Below, piece by piece: positions 55,957 to 64,000 of a stretch of DNA of 64,000 nucleotides (positions are counted from its first letter, which is position 1; each line of letters opens with the position of its first letter). The stretch comes from JADKIH01 sp031427625 (GTDB taxonomy: Bacteria > Bacteroidota > Bacteroidia > AKYH767-A > 2013-40CM-41-45), in the NCBI GenBank assembly GCA_031427625.1, contig JANPNV010000071.1:1-64000 (forward strand), given 5' to 3'. The notes beneath the pieces were generated by a model. That model was given only the letters and a program-made list of their open reading frames with translations. It was not told the DNA's origin and searched no databases. The position numbers were made by a program, and so were the translations under genes.

Positions 55957-56005
55957 TTTATTTCTGTTTAATCAGTTCAGCTTAATAGTCGAATAACATT
56001 CAAAA

Positions 56006-57349
56006 TTAGTTGGCGATTGCAATTCGTAGTGTTTTTTTGGTCGATGAAGTTATTTTAAAACGCTCATCAATCCGATGCCCCAATATACAGACAATGTCAT
56101 TACCTGACAAGAGCAACAATGTATTATCTTTTTCAAATCGGTTCATTTTTACGTCTGTAAAAAAATCACTAATCTTCTTTTTCCCTTTCATACCAAGCGG
56201 ATGGAAGGCATCACCCGATTTCCAAGGTCTGATTTTGAGGGGTAAAATAATACTTTCGGCATCTACCCATTGGATACCCGGTTCCCCGACCTGCCATTTT
56301 TTGTTTAAGGTATCTTCTTCGATGGAAATGGAGCAGGAGTTATAAGTAATTTTCGCCGGTAATGAATCGATTGTAAATGAATTATTCTCTTTATATCGCT
56401 TTCTTTTAATGATCACAAATTCCCTGTCTCGAAGCAAATCAAAATCTCCTGAATGAAAAATCTTTCCCGGCGTTTTTACCGAAAGCAATTTATCGCAGTC
56501 AATTTTTGTTATGTCATAGGTGTAAAGCAAATACGATAAAAATAAAGCTGCATTATCTTCGGCCGGAATTTTTGAAAGCGGCAATAGAATATCCCCTTCT
56601 TTATCGAATGTGATATTTAAATCTTTCCAGGCATTCATTTTTTCAGACATCAACCTGTCGATAACACGATTTTGCGCCATAATTGCTAACGTGTTTTCCT
56701 CAAAAGCACTATCGGTTTGCATTAATTCCGGAATGAGGTGATGTCGTATCCTGTTTCTCAGATATTTATCGGATTCATTCGAAGAGTCTTCTCTGAAAAT
56801 TATTTTATGCTTGCCGGCATATTCTTCAAGATGGTTTCGCCTTGCAAAAAGTAAAGGCCTGATAATATTTCCATTTATTACCGGAATTCCTCTTAAGCCT
56901 CTTGGTCCTGAGTTCCGAAACAGATTGATAAAAAATGTTTCAATGGAATCATTCAGATGATGAGCTGTCGAAATTTTTGAATACCCATATTTTGTTGCAA
57001 TCTCCTCGAAAAATTCATACCGCAGTTTACGGGCCGCCTCCTGAATGGAAATATGATTTTCCCGTGCATAATTTTCAGTATCGAATTTTCTCGTATAAAA
57101 TGGTCTTGTAATTGTTTCCGACAACTCTCTGGTAAATATTTCGTCTTTATCGGATTCATTTCCACGAAGGCTGAAGTTACAATGGGCTATTCCGAAATCA
57201 AATCTCGTCTGATTAAATAAATTAGTCATTACAACTGAATCAAGTCCACCGCTGACTGCAAGCAATATCTTTTCATCGCCGGCAATTAGTTTTTCCGCTT
57301 CGATAAATTCAAGAAACCGTTTCAGCAGTGAATCTGGAAGGGAAGACAT
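56006..57349 (-). CDS. tilS: tRNA(Ile)-lysidine synthetase
   Basis: TilS changes the wobble C of the CAU-anticodon isoleucine tRNA to lysidine so that it reads AUA. The 447-aa protein has the PP-loop SGGLDS (33-38) in the N-terminal ATPase domain (to about 200), the motif HHLNDSIETFFINLFRNSG, and a C-terminal TilS_C domain with LKIRPWKSGDAFHPLGMKG. Length and domains are complete. It lies 48 bp after pabB on the same strand. Confidence 0.95.
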   Translation of the reverse strand: MSSLPDSLLKRFLEFIEAEKLIAGDEKILLAVSGGLDSVVMTNLFNQTRFDFGIAHCNFSLRGNESDKDEIFTRELSETITRPFYTRKFDTENYARENHISIQEAARKLRYEFFEEIATKYGYSKISTAHHLNDSIETFFINLFRNSGPRGLRGIPVINGNIIRPLLFARRNHLEEYAGKHKIIFREDSSNESDKYLRNRIRHHLIPELMQTDSAFEENTLAIMAQNRVIDRLMSEKMNAWKDLNITFDKEGDILLPLSKIPAEDNAALFLSYLLYTYDITKIDCDKLLSVKTPGKIFHSGDFDLLRDREFVIIKRKRYKENNSFTIDSLPAKITYNSCSISIEEDTLNKKWQVGEPGIQWVDAESIILPLKIRPWKSGDAFHPLGMKGKKKISDFFTDVKMNRFEKDNTLLLLSGNDIVCILGHRIDERFKITSSTKKTLRIAIAN

Positions 57350-57397
57350 GACCTGGCCATTTAAATTTTATGAGTGACACAAAGGTCGTAAAGTTAT

Positions 57398-58726
57398 TTA
57401 CTTCTTCATCAATACTCTTTTCATTCCTTCAACTTTTAAAAGACATTCCTGGTATTCTTTCTCAGCATCTGAGCTAGCCGTAATGGCGCTTCCGGCCATA
57501 AATGATAGGTAATGTGTTTGACTATTGTAAAGGACGCTTCGAATAATGACATTAAAATCGAAGTTGCCGTCAGGGCTGATATATCCGACTGCACCTGAAT
57601 AGATTCCCCTTTTTGTGTCTTCAAAAAATTCAATCAACTCCATTGCCCTGATCTTAGGAGCGCCTGTCATCGATCCCATAGGAAAAGATTTTCGGATTAC
57701 CTCTGTAAAATGAATATCCGTGTCGATTTCTGATGTTACTGTAGATGCCATATGATGCAGGTGAGTGAAACTTTTTATACCGAAAAGTTCTTCTACTGTT
57801 ACACTTCCTTTTGCTGCCGTTCGGGATAGGTCATTTCTGACAAGGTCGACTATCATCACATTTTCCGATTGTTCTTTTTTGTCATTTCTCAAAGCTTCCA
57901 TGATTTGTTCATCTTCTGATTTATTGGAACTTCGTCTTGCCGTACCTTTTATAGGTTGAGAAATTATTTTAGTCCCTCTTTTAGCCAGATATCTTTCCGG
58001 ACTAGCGCTCATCAGGTAGTGTATTCCACAATTCATATATGCGCTGAATGGCATTGGTGACAGGTGATTTAATTTGCTGTAAACGGAAGCTGGCTTAATG
58101 TAAGCATCGGGCGAATAAAACTCAATGCAATAATTCATTTCATAGATGTCGCCACGTTTGATATGTGTTTTTATCTTTTCAACGTTTTCAATATATTTAG
58201 TATGATTTATTCGCTGATGTATTTCCGGAACAATTTCTGATTCTGTCAATAATTTTTCATCATTGAGTTCCTTCAGCATTTTCTTGACTGAATCTTCGGA
58301 ATCATTTTTCCCTGAATAATACGCTGTCAATTTATCACCCTTAATAGCTAACACAAATCTTGGCCGGAAAAAGAAATAATCGCCGGCGTTTATTCCATCC
58401 ATGTTAGCCGATGAAAGCTTCTCTACCTGATTCTTTAAGTCATAAGCCAGGTATCCAAAAATCCAGTCTCCGCTAGCTTCATGCATCGTCCTGATCGAAT
58501 TAAAAATATTATTTCCGGTTGATATATTCTCAATACTTCCGGCTGCAATCAGCAAGTCGAACGCAGAATATTCATCATTAAAAGTTTGATTTGTTTTATT
58601 GCTGTTCAGGAGGACAAAAGGATTGAATTGTTCACTCCATGCCATAATTTTTTCTAGCGAAATATTTGCTGCTGATGTCTCGACGATTTCGCGGGAGTTC
58701 ATTTCACCAGGCATATTGCGATTCAT
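57398..58726 (-). CDS. pabB: aminodeoxychorismate synthase component I (chorismate-binding)
   Basis: PabB turns chorismate into 4-amino-4-deoxychorismate for folate. Numbered from the ATG at 58726, the 442-aa protein has the chorismate-binding domain with KGDIYEMNYCIEFY, PIKGTARR, IVDLVRNDLSR and PMGSMTGAPKIRAMELIE. The ATG overlaps the hemH TGA as ATGA, which favours it over the longer frame at 58759. Anthranilate synthase component I is the main alternative; its PIKGT motif and the lack of trp genes nearby favour PabB. No pabA or pabC is adjacent. Confidence 0.85.
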   Translation of the reverse strand: MNRNMPGEMNSREIVETSAANISLEKIMAWSEQFNPFVLLNSNKTNQTFNDEYSAFDLLIAAGSIENISTGNNIFNSIRTMHEASGDWIFGYLAYDLKNQVEKLSSANMDGINAGDYFFFRPRFVLAIKGDKLTAYYSGKNDSEDSVKKMLKELNDEKLLTESEIVPEIHQRINHTKYIENVEKIKTHIKRGDIYEMNYCIEFYSPDAYIKPASVYSKLNHLSPMPFSAYMNCGIHYLMSASPERYLAKRGTKIISQPIKGTARRSSNKSEDEQIMEALRNDKKEQSENVMIVDLVRNDLSRTAAKGSVTVEELFGIKSFTHLHHMASTVTSEIDTDIHFTEVIRKSFPMGSMTGAPKIRAMELIEFFEDTKRGIYSGAVGYISPDGNFDFNVIIRSVLYNSQTHYLSFMAGSAITASSDAEKEYQECLLKVEGMKRVLMKK

Positions 58727-59730
58727 CGCATCAGAATTTGTTTCATGGCTCTTATCCATCGTGGCGAGTCGTTCAAGCTTTCAACCATTTCTATTTTTTC
58801 GCCACCATATTTCTTAAATAGTTCATCGTACTCTACTCGAATTTCATAAAGTGTTTCGAGGCAATCGCTGACAAAAGCAGGTGCAAAGATTAACAATTTT
58901 TTATCTCCTGATTTTGCACGTTCGATAATAACTTTATCTGAATAAGGCTTAATCCAGGGATCCTTTCCCAGGCGTGATTGAAAGCAAATGGTGTATTTTT
59001 CTTCGGAAATATTCAGTCGTTCTGCAATGAGTCTGGCTGTCGAATGACATTGAGCCCGGTAACAGGAATAATTTTTTTCATTCAGTGATGCGCAGCAGTC
59101 GCCTTTCAGACAATGATTATTACAATCGGCTTTTAGTATTTGCCGTTCAGGTAGTCCATGAAAGCTGAAGAGAATATGATCATATGCGGCATGATTGTAT
59201 TTTTTTCCGCATTCGACAAAAGATTCAATAAATCCTTCATCGTTGCAAAAATTACCTATGAATTCTATTTCAGGAATAACTTCCCAACGGCTTACAATTT
59301 TCATTATTTTTTCCTGCACTGATCCTGTCGATGCCGATGCATATTGAGGAAACAATGGAAAAATTTTTATTTTTTTATAGATCGGATTTTTGAATTTTTC
59401 AAGAGCGCTATCAATCGACGGACTTTGATAACGCATAGCCAACTGTACATCAAAGCTTTTTCCAAGGCTTTCCTGAAGTGATTCTTTTTGTTTGATACTG
59501 TAATACAAAAGTGGAGAACTGCCATCTTCTCTCCATATTTCTTTATAGAGGGCTGCTGATTTTGGAGAGCGAAAAGGGACGATGATAAGATTCACAAGCA
59601 AGAATCTTGAAATCGCCGGTATGTCAATTACACGCGGATCGTTTAAAAATTCTCTTAGATATTTCCGTACATCTGAAACTGATGGGCTATCGGGTGTTCC
59701 AAGATTAACTAAAAGCACTCCTGTCTTCAT
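58723..59730 (-). CDS. hemH: ferrochelatase
   Basis: Ferrochelatase inserts iron into protoporphyrin IX (or coproporphyrin III) to finish heme. The 335-aa protein has VNLGTPDSPSVSDVRKYLRE at the N-terminus, the catalytic His in FSFHGLPERQ, and a Cys-rich segment just after it (CNNHCLKGDCC, then CYRAQC). These cysteines are a possible metal site, as in several bacterial ferrochelatases. The last four bases overlap pabB. Heme demand in this window comes from catalase and the cytochrome c. Confidence 0.95.
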   Translation of the reverse strand: MKTGVLLVNLGTPDSPSVSDVRKYLREFLNDPRVIDIPAISRFLLVNLIIVPFRSPKSAALYKEIWREDGSSPLLYYSIKQKESLQESLGKSFDVQLAMRYQSPSIDSALEKFKNPIYKKIKIFPLFPQYASASTGSVQEKIMKIVSRWEVIPEIEFIGNFCNDEGFIESFVECGKKYNHAAYDHILFSFHGLPERQILKADCNNHCLKGDCCASLNEKNYSCYRAQCHSTARLIAERLNISEEKYTICFQSRLGKDPWIKPYSDKVIIERAKSGDKKLLIFAPAFVSDCLETLYEIRVEYDELFKKYGGEKIEMVESLNDSPRWIRAMKQILMR

Positions 59731-59760
59731 AATTTGTAGTGGAAATAATATCGAAGATAA

Positions 59761-61158
59761 TTAAATGTGTATTGCTCTGTTACCAGTTGCTGCCAGGCAT
59801 GCCTCTTTGAATGCCTCCGTATAGGTAGGATGTGCATGGCTCATGCGGGCAATATCTTCTGCTGAAGCCCGATATTCCATTGCAACAACTGCTTCAGCAA
59901 TCATATCTGCAGCGCGAGGTCCTATCATATGAACACCAAGAATTTCATCTGTAGTTTTATCAGAGAGTACTTTAACAAAGCCATCAGTATCCATACTTGC
60001 TCTGGCTCTGCCGCTGGCTTTGAATGGAAAATTTCCTGAGTTGTATGATATCTTTTTTTCTTTCAGTTCCTCTTCGGTGTATCCGACTGCAGCAACTTCA
60101 GGCCATGTGTATACGACACCCGGAATCAACAGGTAATTGATATGTGGTTTTTGTCCACTGATAATTTCCGCAACAAATATTCCCTCTTCCTCTGCTTTAT
60201 GAGCGAGCATAGGACCTTTAACTACATCACCGATTGCATAAATTCCATTGACAACAGTCTGTAATTTTTCATTCACAGGAATCCGTCCTTTCTCATCAGT
60301 CTTAATGCCTGCTTTTTCGAGATTCAGGTTTTCTGTATAGGGACTTCTTCCTGTGCTAACAAGACAATAATCGCCTTCGAAGGAAACCTTCTTTCCATTT
60401 TCATCCTCTGCTTCAACTTTCACCATTTTCCCATCTGATTTAGCTGAAATCACTTTATGTTTCAGAAAAAATTCAAATCCGGTTTTTTGTAAAACCTTTT
60501 GAAGCTCTTTGCCCAATGAACGATCCATGGTACCGATAATTGAATCGGTAAATTCCAAAACAGATACTTTAGAACCAAGTCGTGCATATACAGAACCTAA
60601 TTCGAGGCCGATTACTCCGCCGCCTATTATGACAATATGTTTCGGAATCTCTGTAAGTGCTAATGCTTCAGTGGAGGTAATTATTCTCTTCTTGTCGTTT
60701 TGAATTCCTTTTAACACGGATGGCTTGGAACCCGTTGCGATGATGACATTTTTTGTATTGATTTCAGTTTTTTTTTCACCATCAATTGAAATACTGTTTG
60801 CATTGATGAAGGAGGCTGTACCCGTAAAAACATCGATTTTATTTTTCTTCATCAGATAAGTAATTCCATCTGAGTTTTGCTTGACGACCGTTTCCCTTCG
60901 CAACATCATTTGCTTCAGATTTACCTGTATGTCTTTCACATCAATTCCGTGAGTCTTGAAATTATGCGTTGCATTATAATAATGTTCGGAAGAATCAAGC
61001 AGGGCTTTGGAGGGTATACATCCTACGTTTAGACAGGTGCCACCGAGATTGTTATATTTTTCGATGATGGCTGTTTTCATTCCAAGCTGCGCGCATCGGA
61101 TGGCTGCAACATAACCACCGGGTCCGGAGCCGATTATGGTAACATCGTATGTATTCAT
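59761..61158 (-). CDS. lpdA: dihydrolipoyl dehydrogenase
   Basis: FAD enzyme that re-oxidises lipoamide of 2-oxo-acid dehydrogenase complexes and the glycine cleavage system, making NADH. The 465-aa protein has the FAD motif IIGSGPGGYVAAIRCAQLG, the redox disulfide Cys42/Cys47 (GTCLNVGCIPSK), the NAD motif IIGGGVIGLELGSVYARLG, and the C-terminal HAHPTYTE with the catalytic base. No E1/E2 genes are adjacent. A TAAATTTG box lies 37 nt upstream (61203-61196). Confidence 0.96.
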   Translation of the reverse strand: MNTYDVTIIGSGPGGYVAAIRCAQLGMKTAIIEKYNNLGGTCLNVGCIPSKALLDSSEHYYNATHNFKTHGIDVKDIQVNLKQMMLRRETVVKQNSDGITYLMKKNKIDVFTGTASFINANSISIDGEKKTEINTKNVIIATGSKPSVLKGIQNDKKRIITSTEALALTEIPKHIVIIGGGVIGLELGSVYARLGSKVSVLEFTDSIIGTMDRSLGKELQKVLQKTGFEFFLKHKVISAKSDGKMVKVEAEDENGKKVSFEGDYCLVSTGRSPYTENLNLEKAGIKTDEKGRIPVNEKLQTVVNGIYAIGDVVKGPMLAHKAEEEGIFVAEIISGQKPHINYLLIPGVVYTWPEVAAVGYTEEELKEKKISYNSGNFPFKASGRARASMDTDGFVKVLSDKTTDEILGVHMIGPRAADMIAEAVVAMEYRASAEDIARMSHAHPTYTEAFKEACLAATGNRAIHI

Positions 61159-61195
61159 GAATATGCTTTAATAACTGTTTGTATTAGAAGGGTCG

Positions 61196-61203
61196 CAAAT
61201 TTA
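61196..61203 (-). promoter_or_regulatory. -7 box for lpdA
   Basis: Reverse-strand TAAATTTG fits TAnnTTTG, with 37 nt between it and the ATG at 61158. A start site just after it would give a leader of about 30 nt. No -33 TTG is visible at normal spacing. Confidence 0.35.
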
Positions 61204-61354
61204 GACAATACTCTTTAAATAAAACGCAGAGTCAGAAGGAGTAATTATTGAAGTTTTCAGAAAGAGGAAACTTATCGTTTCAGACAGGAAATAGAAGAAA
61301 TTCGCAACGCAGATAGGAGCATCGGTGTAAAATAACTGAAGCAGTTTATTGTGA

Positions 61355-62980
61355 TTAAAACCATTGGATCATCCGGCGTAATATCAGATAAAGGAGTAAA
61401 GTTATGGCAATAAAGGCACAGATAAATCCAATATAATCACCATGCTTTGCATAGAAGGTAATGTTGTTGTTTTTTAAAATGGTTTCAGAGAGCACATCTT
61501 CTTTCCACCATTCCGACTGTTTCATAATATCACCTCTTTGGTTGATGAAGCAGGAGATTCCTGTATTAGCCGAGCGTGCAACGCTTTTCCTGAATTCTAC
61601 CGCCAGAAGTCTTGCATAATTCATGTGTTGTCTGTAACCGGGAGTATTTCCCCACCAGCCATCGTTTGTGATCACGGCAATAAACTCAGCAGTATCTCTC
61701 ATGTATCCACTCATGAAGTCGCCATAAATTGACTCATAACAAATGGCAGGAGCGACAGCAATTCCATCATTGGAAACTAAATTAATTCTGCTATCCTGGG
61801 TTCCTAAGCTTCCTGAGGTGCCACCTAACTCGAGAGAATATTTTTCGAGGAATCCAAAAATTTTCGGATAAGGCATTTTCTCAACACCTGGAACGAGTCT
61901 GCTTTTATGATATATTTCAATCGCATCATTGTTGTTAATTAACATGGCTGCATTAAAGACGTCATAGAATTCGTTGCCATTTCCGGAGCCTCTTGCTGTT
62001 AGAGGAATTTTTTCTCCGGTGTGGTATGTCCGAAACGATGTGAGACCCGTAATCATATTTAACCCGGGGTATTTTGAAATCACACTTTTAATCAGCTTCA
62101 CAGAAGGGCTTGTTCCAACATTCTCTTCATGAATTCCATCGGGTAAAGCTGTCTCCGGTGCTATGCAAAATTTTGTTGCGCTGTCAATTACTGTTGATGC
62201 AAGTCTCAACATGGCAGCCAGCTGATCCATTCCTGTTCCGTTAAATTTTTCGTTGTATGGATCAACATTGGGTTGTAAAACGACAACCTTAATGGGCTTG
62301 CCTTCATCAACATGATTATAATATATGTGCAATGAACTGATTAGTGGACCAGCCAGCAAAACGAAGATAATTGCTGTAATCAGAAAGACGTTAATTGTTC
62401 GGATGCGGAACAGCAGGTCTTTATACCAAAGATTTTTTAAGAGTTGAAAAAGGAGCATATTAATAAGAAGTACCCATAGTGTGCCACCGAGTACTCCGGT
62501 AAATTCATACCATTGAATCCATGCAGGATGAATTGCAAAAACATTTCCAAGTGTCAACCAGGGCCAACTAATCTCCCAGTTTAAATGAAGGTATTCGAAA
62601 GCAATCCAGAAAAATACCAATGAAGTATAACCGGCTCCTGAACCGTGTTTGCGTTTTATCAGATAAAATAAAAACCATGGTACAGTCATGAAAAGACTAT
62701 TTAAACCAATTGCGGCAATGCTGCCTGCTCCCGTTGCATTATAGATCCACCAGGTGGTTAGACTATTCCAAACGAATAGGCCCAAAAAAAAATTTCCAAA
62801 CATTCTTATTCCCTTACTCATCTTGTGAACATTGGAGAATGAGTACTCAGAAAAAAATAACGGAACCCATGCAATGAATACTAATGGAGTAAAACCGCGT
62901 TCGGGCCAGGAAAGCCAAAGCAGTACACCGGTTAGCGCCGATGAGATAATAATGAAAGGAATTCTTTTGCGCCCGGACAT
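61355..62980 (-). CDS. lnt: apolipoprotein N-acyltransferase
   Basis: Lnt adds the third acyl chain to lipoproteins at the inner membrane. The 541-aa protein has about seven N-terminal helices (to about 225), a nitrilase-type periplasmic domain and a final helix (about 515-535). The triad is present: Glu in IAPETALPDG, Lys in YHKSRLVPGVE and Cys in ICYESIYGD. Several lipoproteins elsewhere in the window would be substrates. It shares one base with the SDR gene upstream. Confidence 0.94.
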   Translation of the reverse strand: MSGRKRIPFIIISSALTGVLLWLSWPERGFTPLVFIAWVPLFFSEYSFSNVHKMSKGIRMFGNFFLGLFVWNSLTTWWIYNATGAGSIAAIGLNSLFMTVPWFLFYLIKRKHGSGAGYTSLVFFWIAFEYLHLNWEISWPWLTLGNVFAIHPAWIQWYEFTGVLGGTLWVLLINMLLFQLLKNLWYKDLLFRIRTINVFLITAIIFVLLAGPLISSLHIYYNHVDEGKPIKVVVLQPNVDPYNEKFNGTGMDQLAAMLRLASTVIDSATKFCIAPETALPDGIHEENVGTSPSVKLIKSVISKYPGLNMITGLTSFRTYHTGEKIPLTARGSGNGNEFYDVFNAAMLINNNDAIEIYHKSRLVPGVEKMPYPKIFGFLEKYSLELGGTSGSLGTQDSRINLVSNDGIAVAPAICYESIYGDFMSGYMRDTAEFIAVITNDGWWGNTPGYRQHMNYARLLAVEFRKSVARSANTGISCFINQRGDIMKQSEWWKEDVLSETILKNNNITFYAKHGDYIGFICAFIAITLLLYLILRRMIQWF

Positions 62981-63756
62981 TAGAGGTCAGGAAGTTTTTT
63001 ATGAATGTATGCCGTATTAGCTTGCGCAAGTGGAGTGACAACGATGTCGTTTATTCCAACATGAGGCGGACGGGAAGCAGCGAAGAAGGCAATATCAGCA
63101 ATGTCTTCCGGATGTAAAGGTTCGTAACCTTCATACGTTTTCTTGGCTCGTTCGGTATCACCATTAAACCGAACAAGAGAAAATTCGGTTTCAGCAGCAC
63201 CCGGATCAATGGATGTAACTTTTATTCCATGTTCAAGCAAATCAATTCTCATACTTTTTGTGATTGCATCAACAGCAAATTTAGTTGCACAGTAAATGTT
63301 GCCACGAAAATAGGCTTCTTTTCCTGCTATCGAACTAATATTAATAATGTGACCACTTTTATTCGCAATCATCATCGGCATAATTTGTCTGGATACATAT
63401 AGCAGCCCTTTCACATTGGTATCAATCATTGTATCCCAATCCTCAGTATTACCTTCCTGAATAGTTGATAGTCCGGCAGCAAGTCCGGCATTATTTACCA
63501 GTACATCGATAAATTTCCAGTCATGTGGGATTCCGTTGATCATTTGAGTAGCTGCAGTATTATCCCGTACATCGAATGGAAGTGAAATTACTTTTGCGTC
63601 GAACTGTTCAGTAAGATCTTTTTCGATGGCTCTTAAACGTTCTTCCCTTCGTCCATTTAGGATCAGGTTGTATCCATGTTGTGCGAACTTATATGCAATT
63701 GCTTTGCCGATTCCGGCAGTTGCTCCGGTAATAAAAACAATTCTTTTTCTATTCAT
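62980..63756 (-). CDS. short-chain dehydrogenase/reductase (YdfG-like)
   Basis: The 258-aa NAD(P)-dependent oxidoreductase has a Rossmann start TGATAGIGKAIA, NNAGLAAG, the catalytic Ser in INISSIAGKEAY, and YCATKFA (Tyr and Lys of YxxxK). The C-terminal VRFNGDTERAKKTYEGY resembles the YdfG/serine 3-dehydrogenase group, but the substrate is unknown. It shares one base with lnt downstream. Confidence 0.92.
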   Translation of the reverse strand: MNRKRIVFITGATAGIGKAIAYKFAQHGYNLILNGRREERLRAIEKDLTEQFDAKVISLPFDVRDNTAATQMINGIPHDWKFIDVLVNNAGLAAGLSTIQEGNTEDWDTMIDTNVKGLLYVSRQIMPMMIANKSGHIINISSIAGKEAYFRGNIYCATKFAVDAITKSMRIDLLEHGIKVTSIDPGAAETEFSLVRFNGDTERAKKTYEGYEPLHPEDIADIAFFAASRPPHVGINDIVVTPLAQANTAYIHKKLPDL

Positions 63757-63822
63757 AATATTCCTGACTAATCAATCGAAAATTTTCGTTTTAAAATGAT
63801 AATATTGAATAAGCAGCGTAAA

Positions 63823-63999
63823 TTAAATTTCAGTTCGCAATTTACTATTCTTGTAGCTAAATGTGAAATAGATTATTAAGCCAACAAGCAACCAGAGCGT
63901 AAACCCAATCCAGTTGCTTACCCCCAACTCACTCATCATATAAAGACATGAAATGAGTCCGAGTAACGGGATGAGGGAGAATTTTTTTGTCAATGAATG
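63823..63999 (-). CDS. amino-acid permease (APC family), C-terminal part cut by the window edge
   Basis: Only the last 58 codons are in the window. They read into two hydrophobic helices, FSLIPLLGLISCLYM and WIGFTLWLLVGLIIYF, followed by a short polar end (TFSYKNSKLRTEI). This two-helix ending with WIGFTLWL is typical of cationic-amino-acid-type APC permeases. The start lies beyond the right edge. The stop is at 63825-63823. Confidence 0.75.
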   Translation of the reverse strand, partial: HSLTKKFSLIPLLGLISCLYMMSELGVSNWIGFTLWLLVGLIIYFTFSYKNSKLRTEI

Positions 64000-64000
64000 A

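Overview
The window is a piece of a Bacteroidota chromosome, probably from a free-living aerobic or microaerobic member. Four things point there: a secreted protein ending in a type IX secretion (T9SS) sorting domain, genes started from TAnnTTTG -7 boxes instead of sigma70 promoters, a nuo operon with no nuoEFG between nuoD and nuoH, and lineage-typical pairs such as DUF5723 protein + lipoprotein and PH-domain + LemA + TPM. I cannot name the genus. No rRNA, tRNA, insertion sequence, CRISPR array or phage was recognised.

Layout. 1-323: gene-poor left edge with two REP-like palindromes. 324-1929: pyrR and pyrB (reverse), separated by tandem repeats. 2128-5450: T9SS-exported beta-propeller protein, SPFH/band-7 protein, a small membrane protein and MsrB. 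5464-12258: a compact reverse operon SpoIIM-like / DUF4129-like / DUF4350-like / MoxR / DUF58, with a divergent RDD gene. 12408-25147: the respiratory complex I cluster nuoABC-[591-aa membrane protein]-DHIJKLMN plus a small unknown gene 1 nt after nuoN. 25166-33454: signalling and oxidative-stress region (two lone receiver proteins, catalase with small membrane/secreted companions, a VOC protein, a PAS histidine kinase with a NarL-type regulator, a lipoprotein cytochrome c). 33491-46169: cell-envelope region (DUF5723 and lipoprotein pair, RNase HII, glycosyltransferase, LpxD-like acyltransferase with SpoIIE-type phosphatase, O-antigen ligase, two Wzz proteins, a flippase). 46291-55956: TPR histidine kinase, DsbD, a three-gene ABC importer of the PF04392 type, and the TPM/TPM/LemA/PH set. 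56006-63999: housekeeping reverse genes (tilS, pabB, hemH, lpdA, lnt, SDR) and the 3' end of an amino-acid permease cut by the window edge.

The most unusual signal is a set of in-register 7-bp tandem arrays. One has 36 units (13772-14023) and starts 10 nt after the nuoC stop. One has 21 units (18418-18564) and starts 9 nt after the nuoH stop. Both are on the coding strand and both are purine-rich. A third, shorter array with a different 7-bp unit, plus eight copies of a hexamer, sits just after the pyrR stop. All three lie directly behind a stop codon inside an operon, which suggests a common origin or a role in operon mRNA. The nuo operon is also interrupted by an unrelated membrane-protein gene, and nuoD downstream of it has its own promoter-like box and a GTG start.

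Starts were moved inward where promoter position, ATGA overlaps or family length argued for it (SPFH, msrB, rnhB, cytochrome c, lone receiver, glycosyltransferase, pabB, the 143-aa hypothetical).
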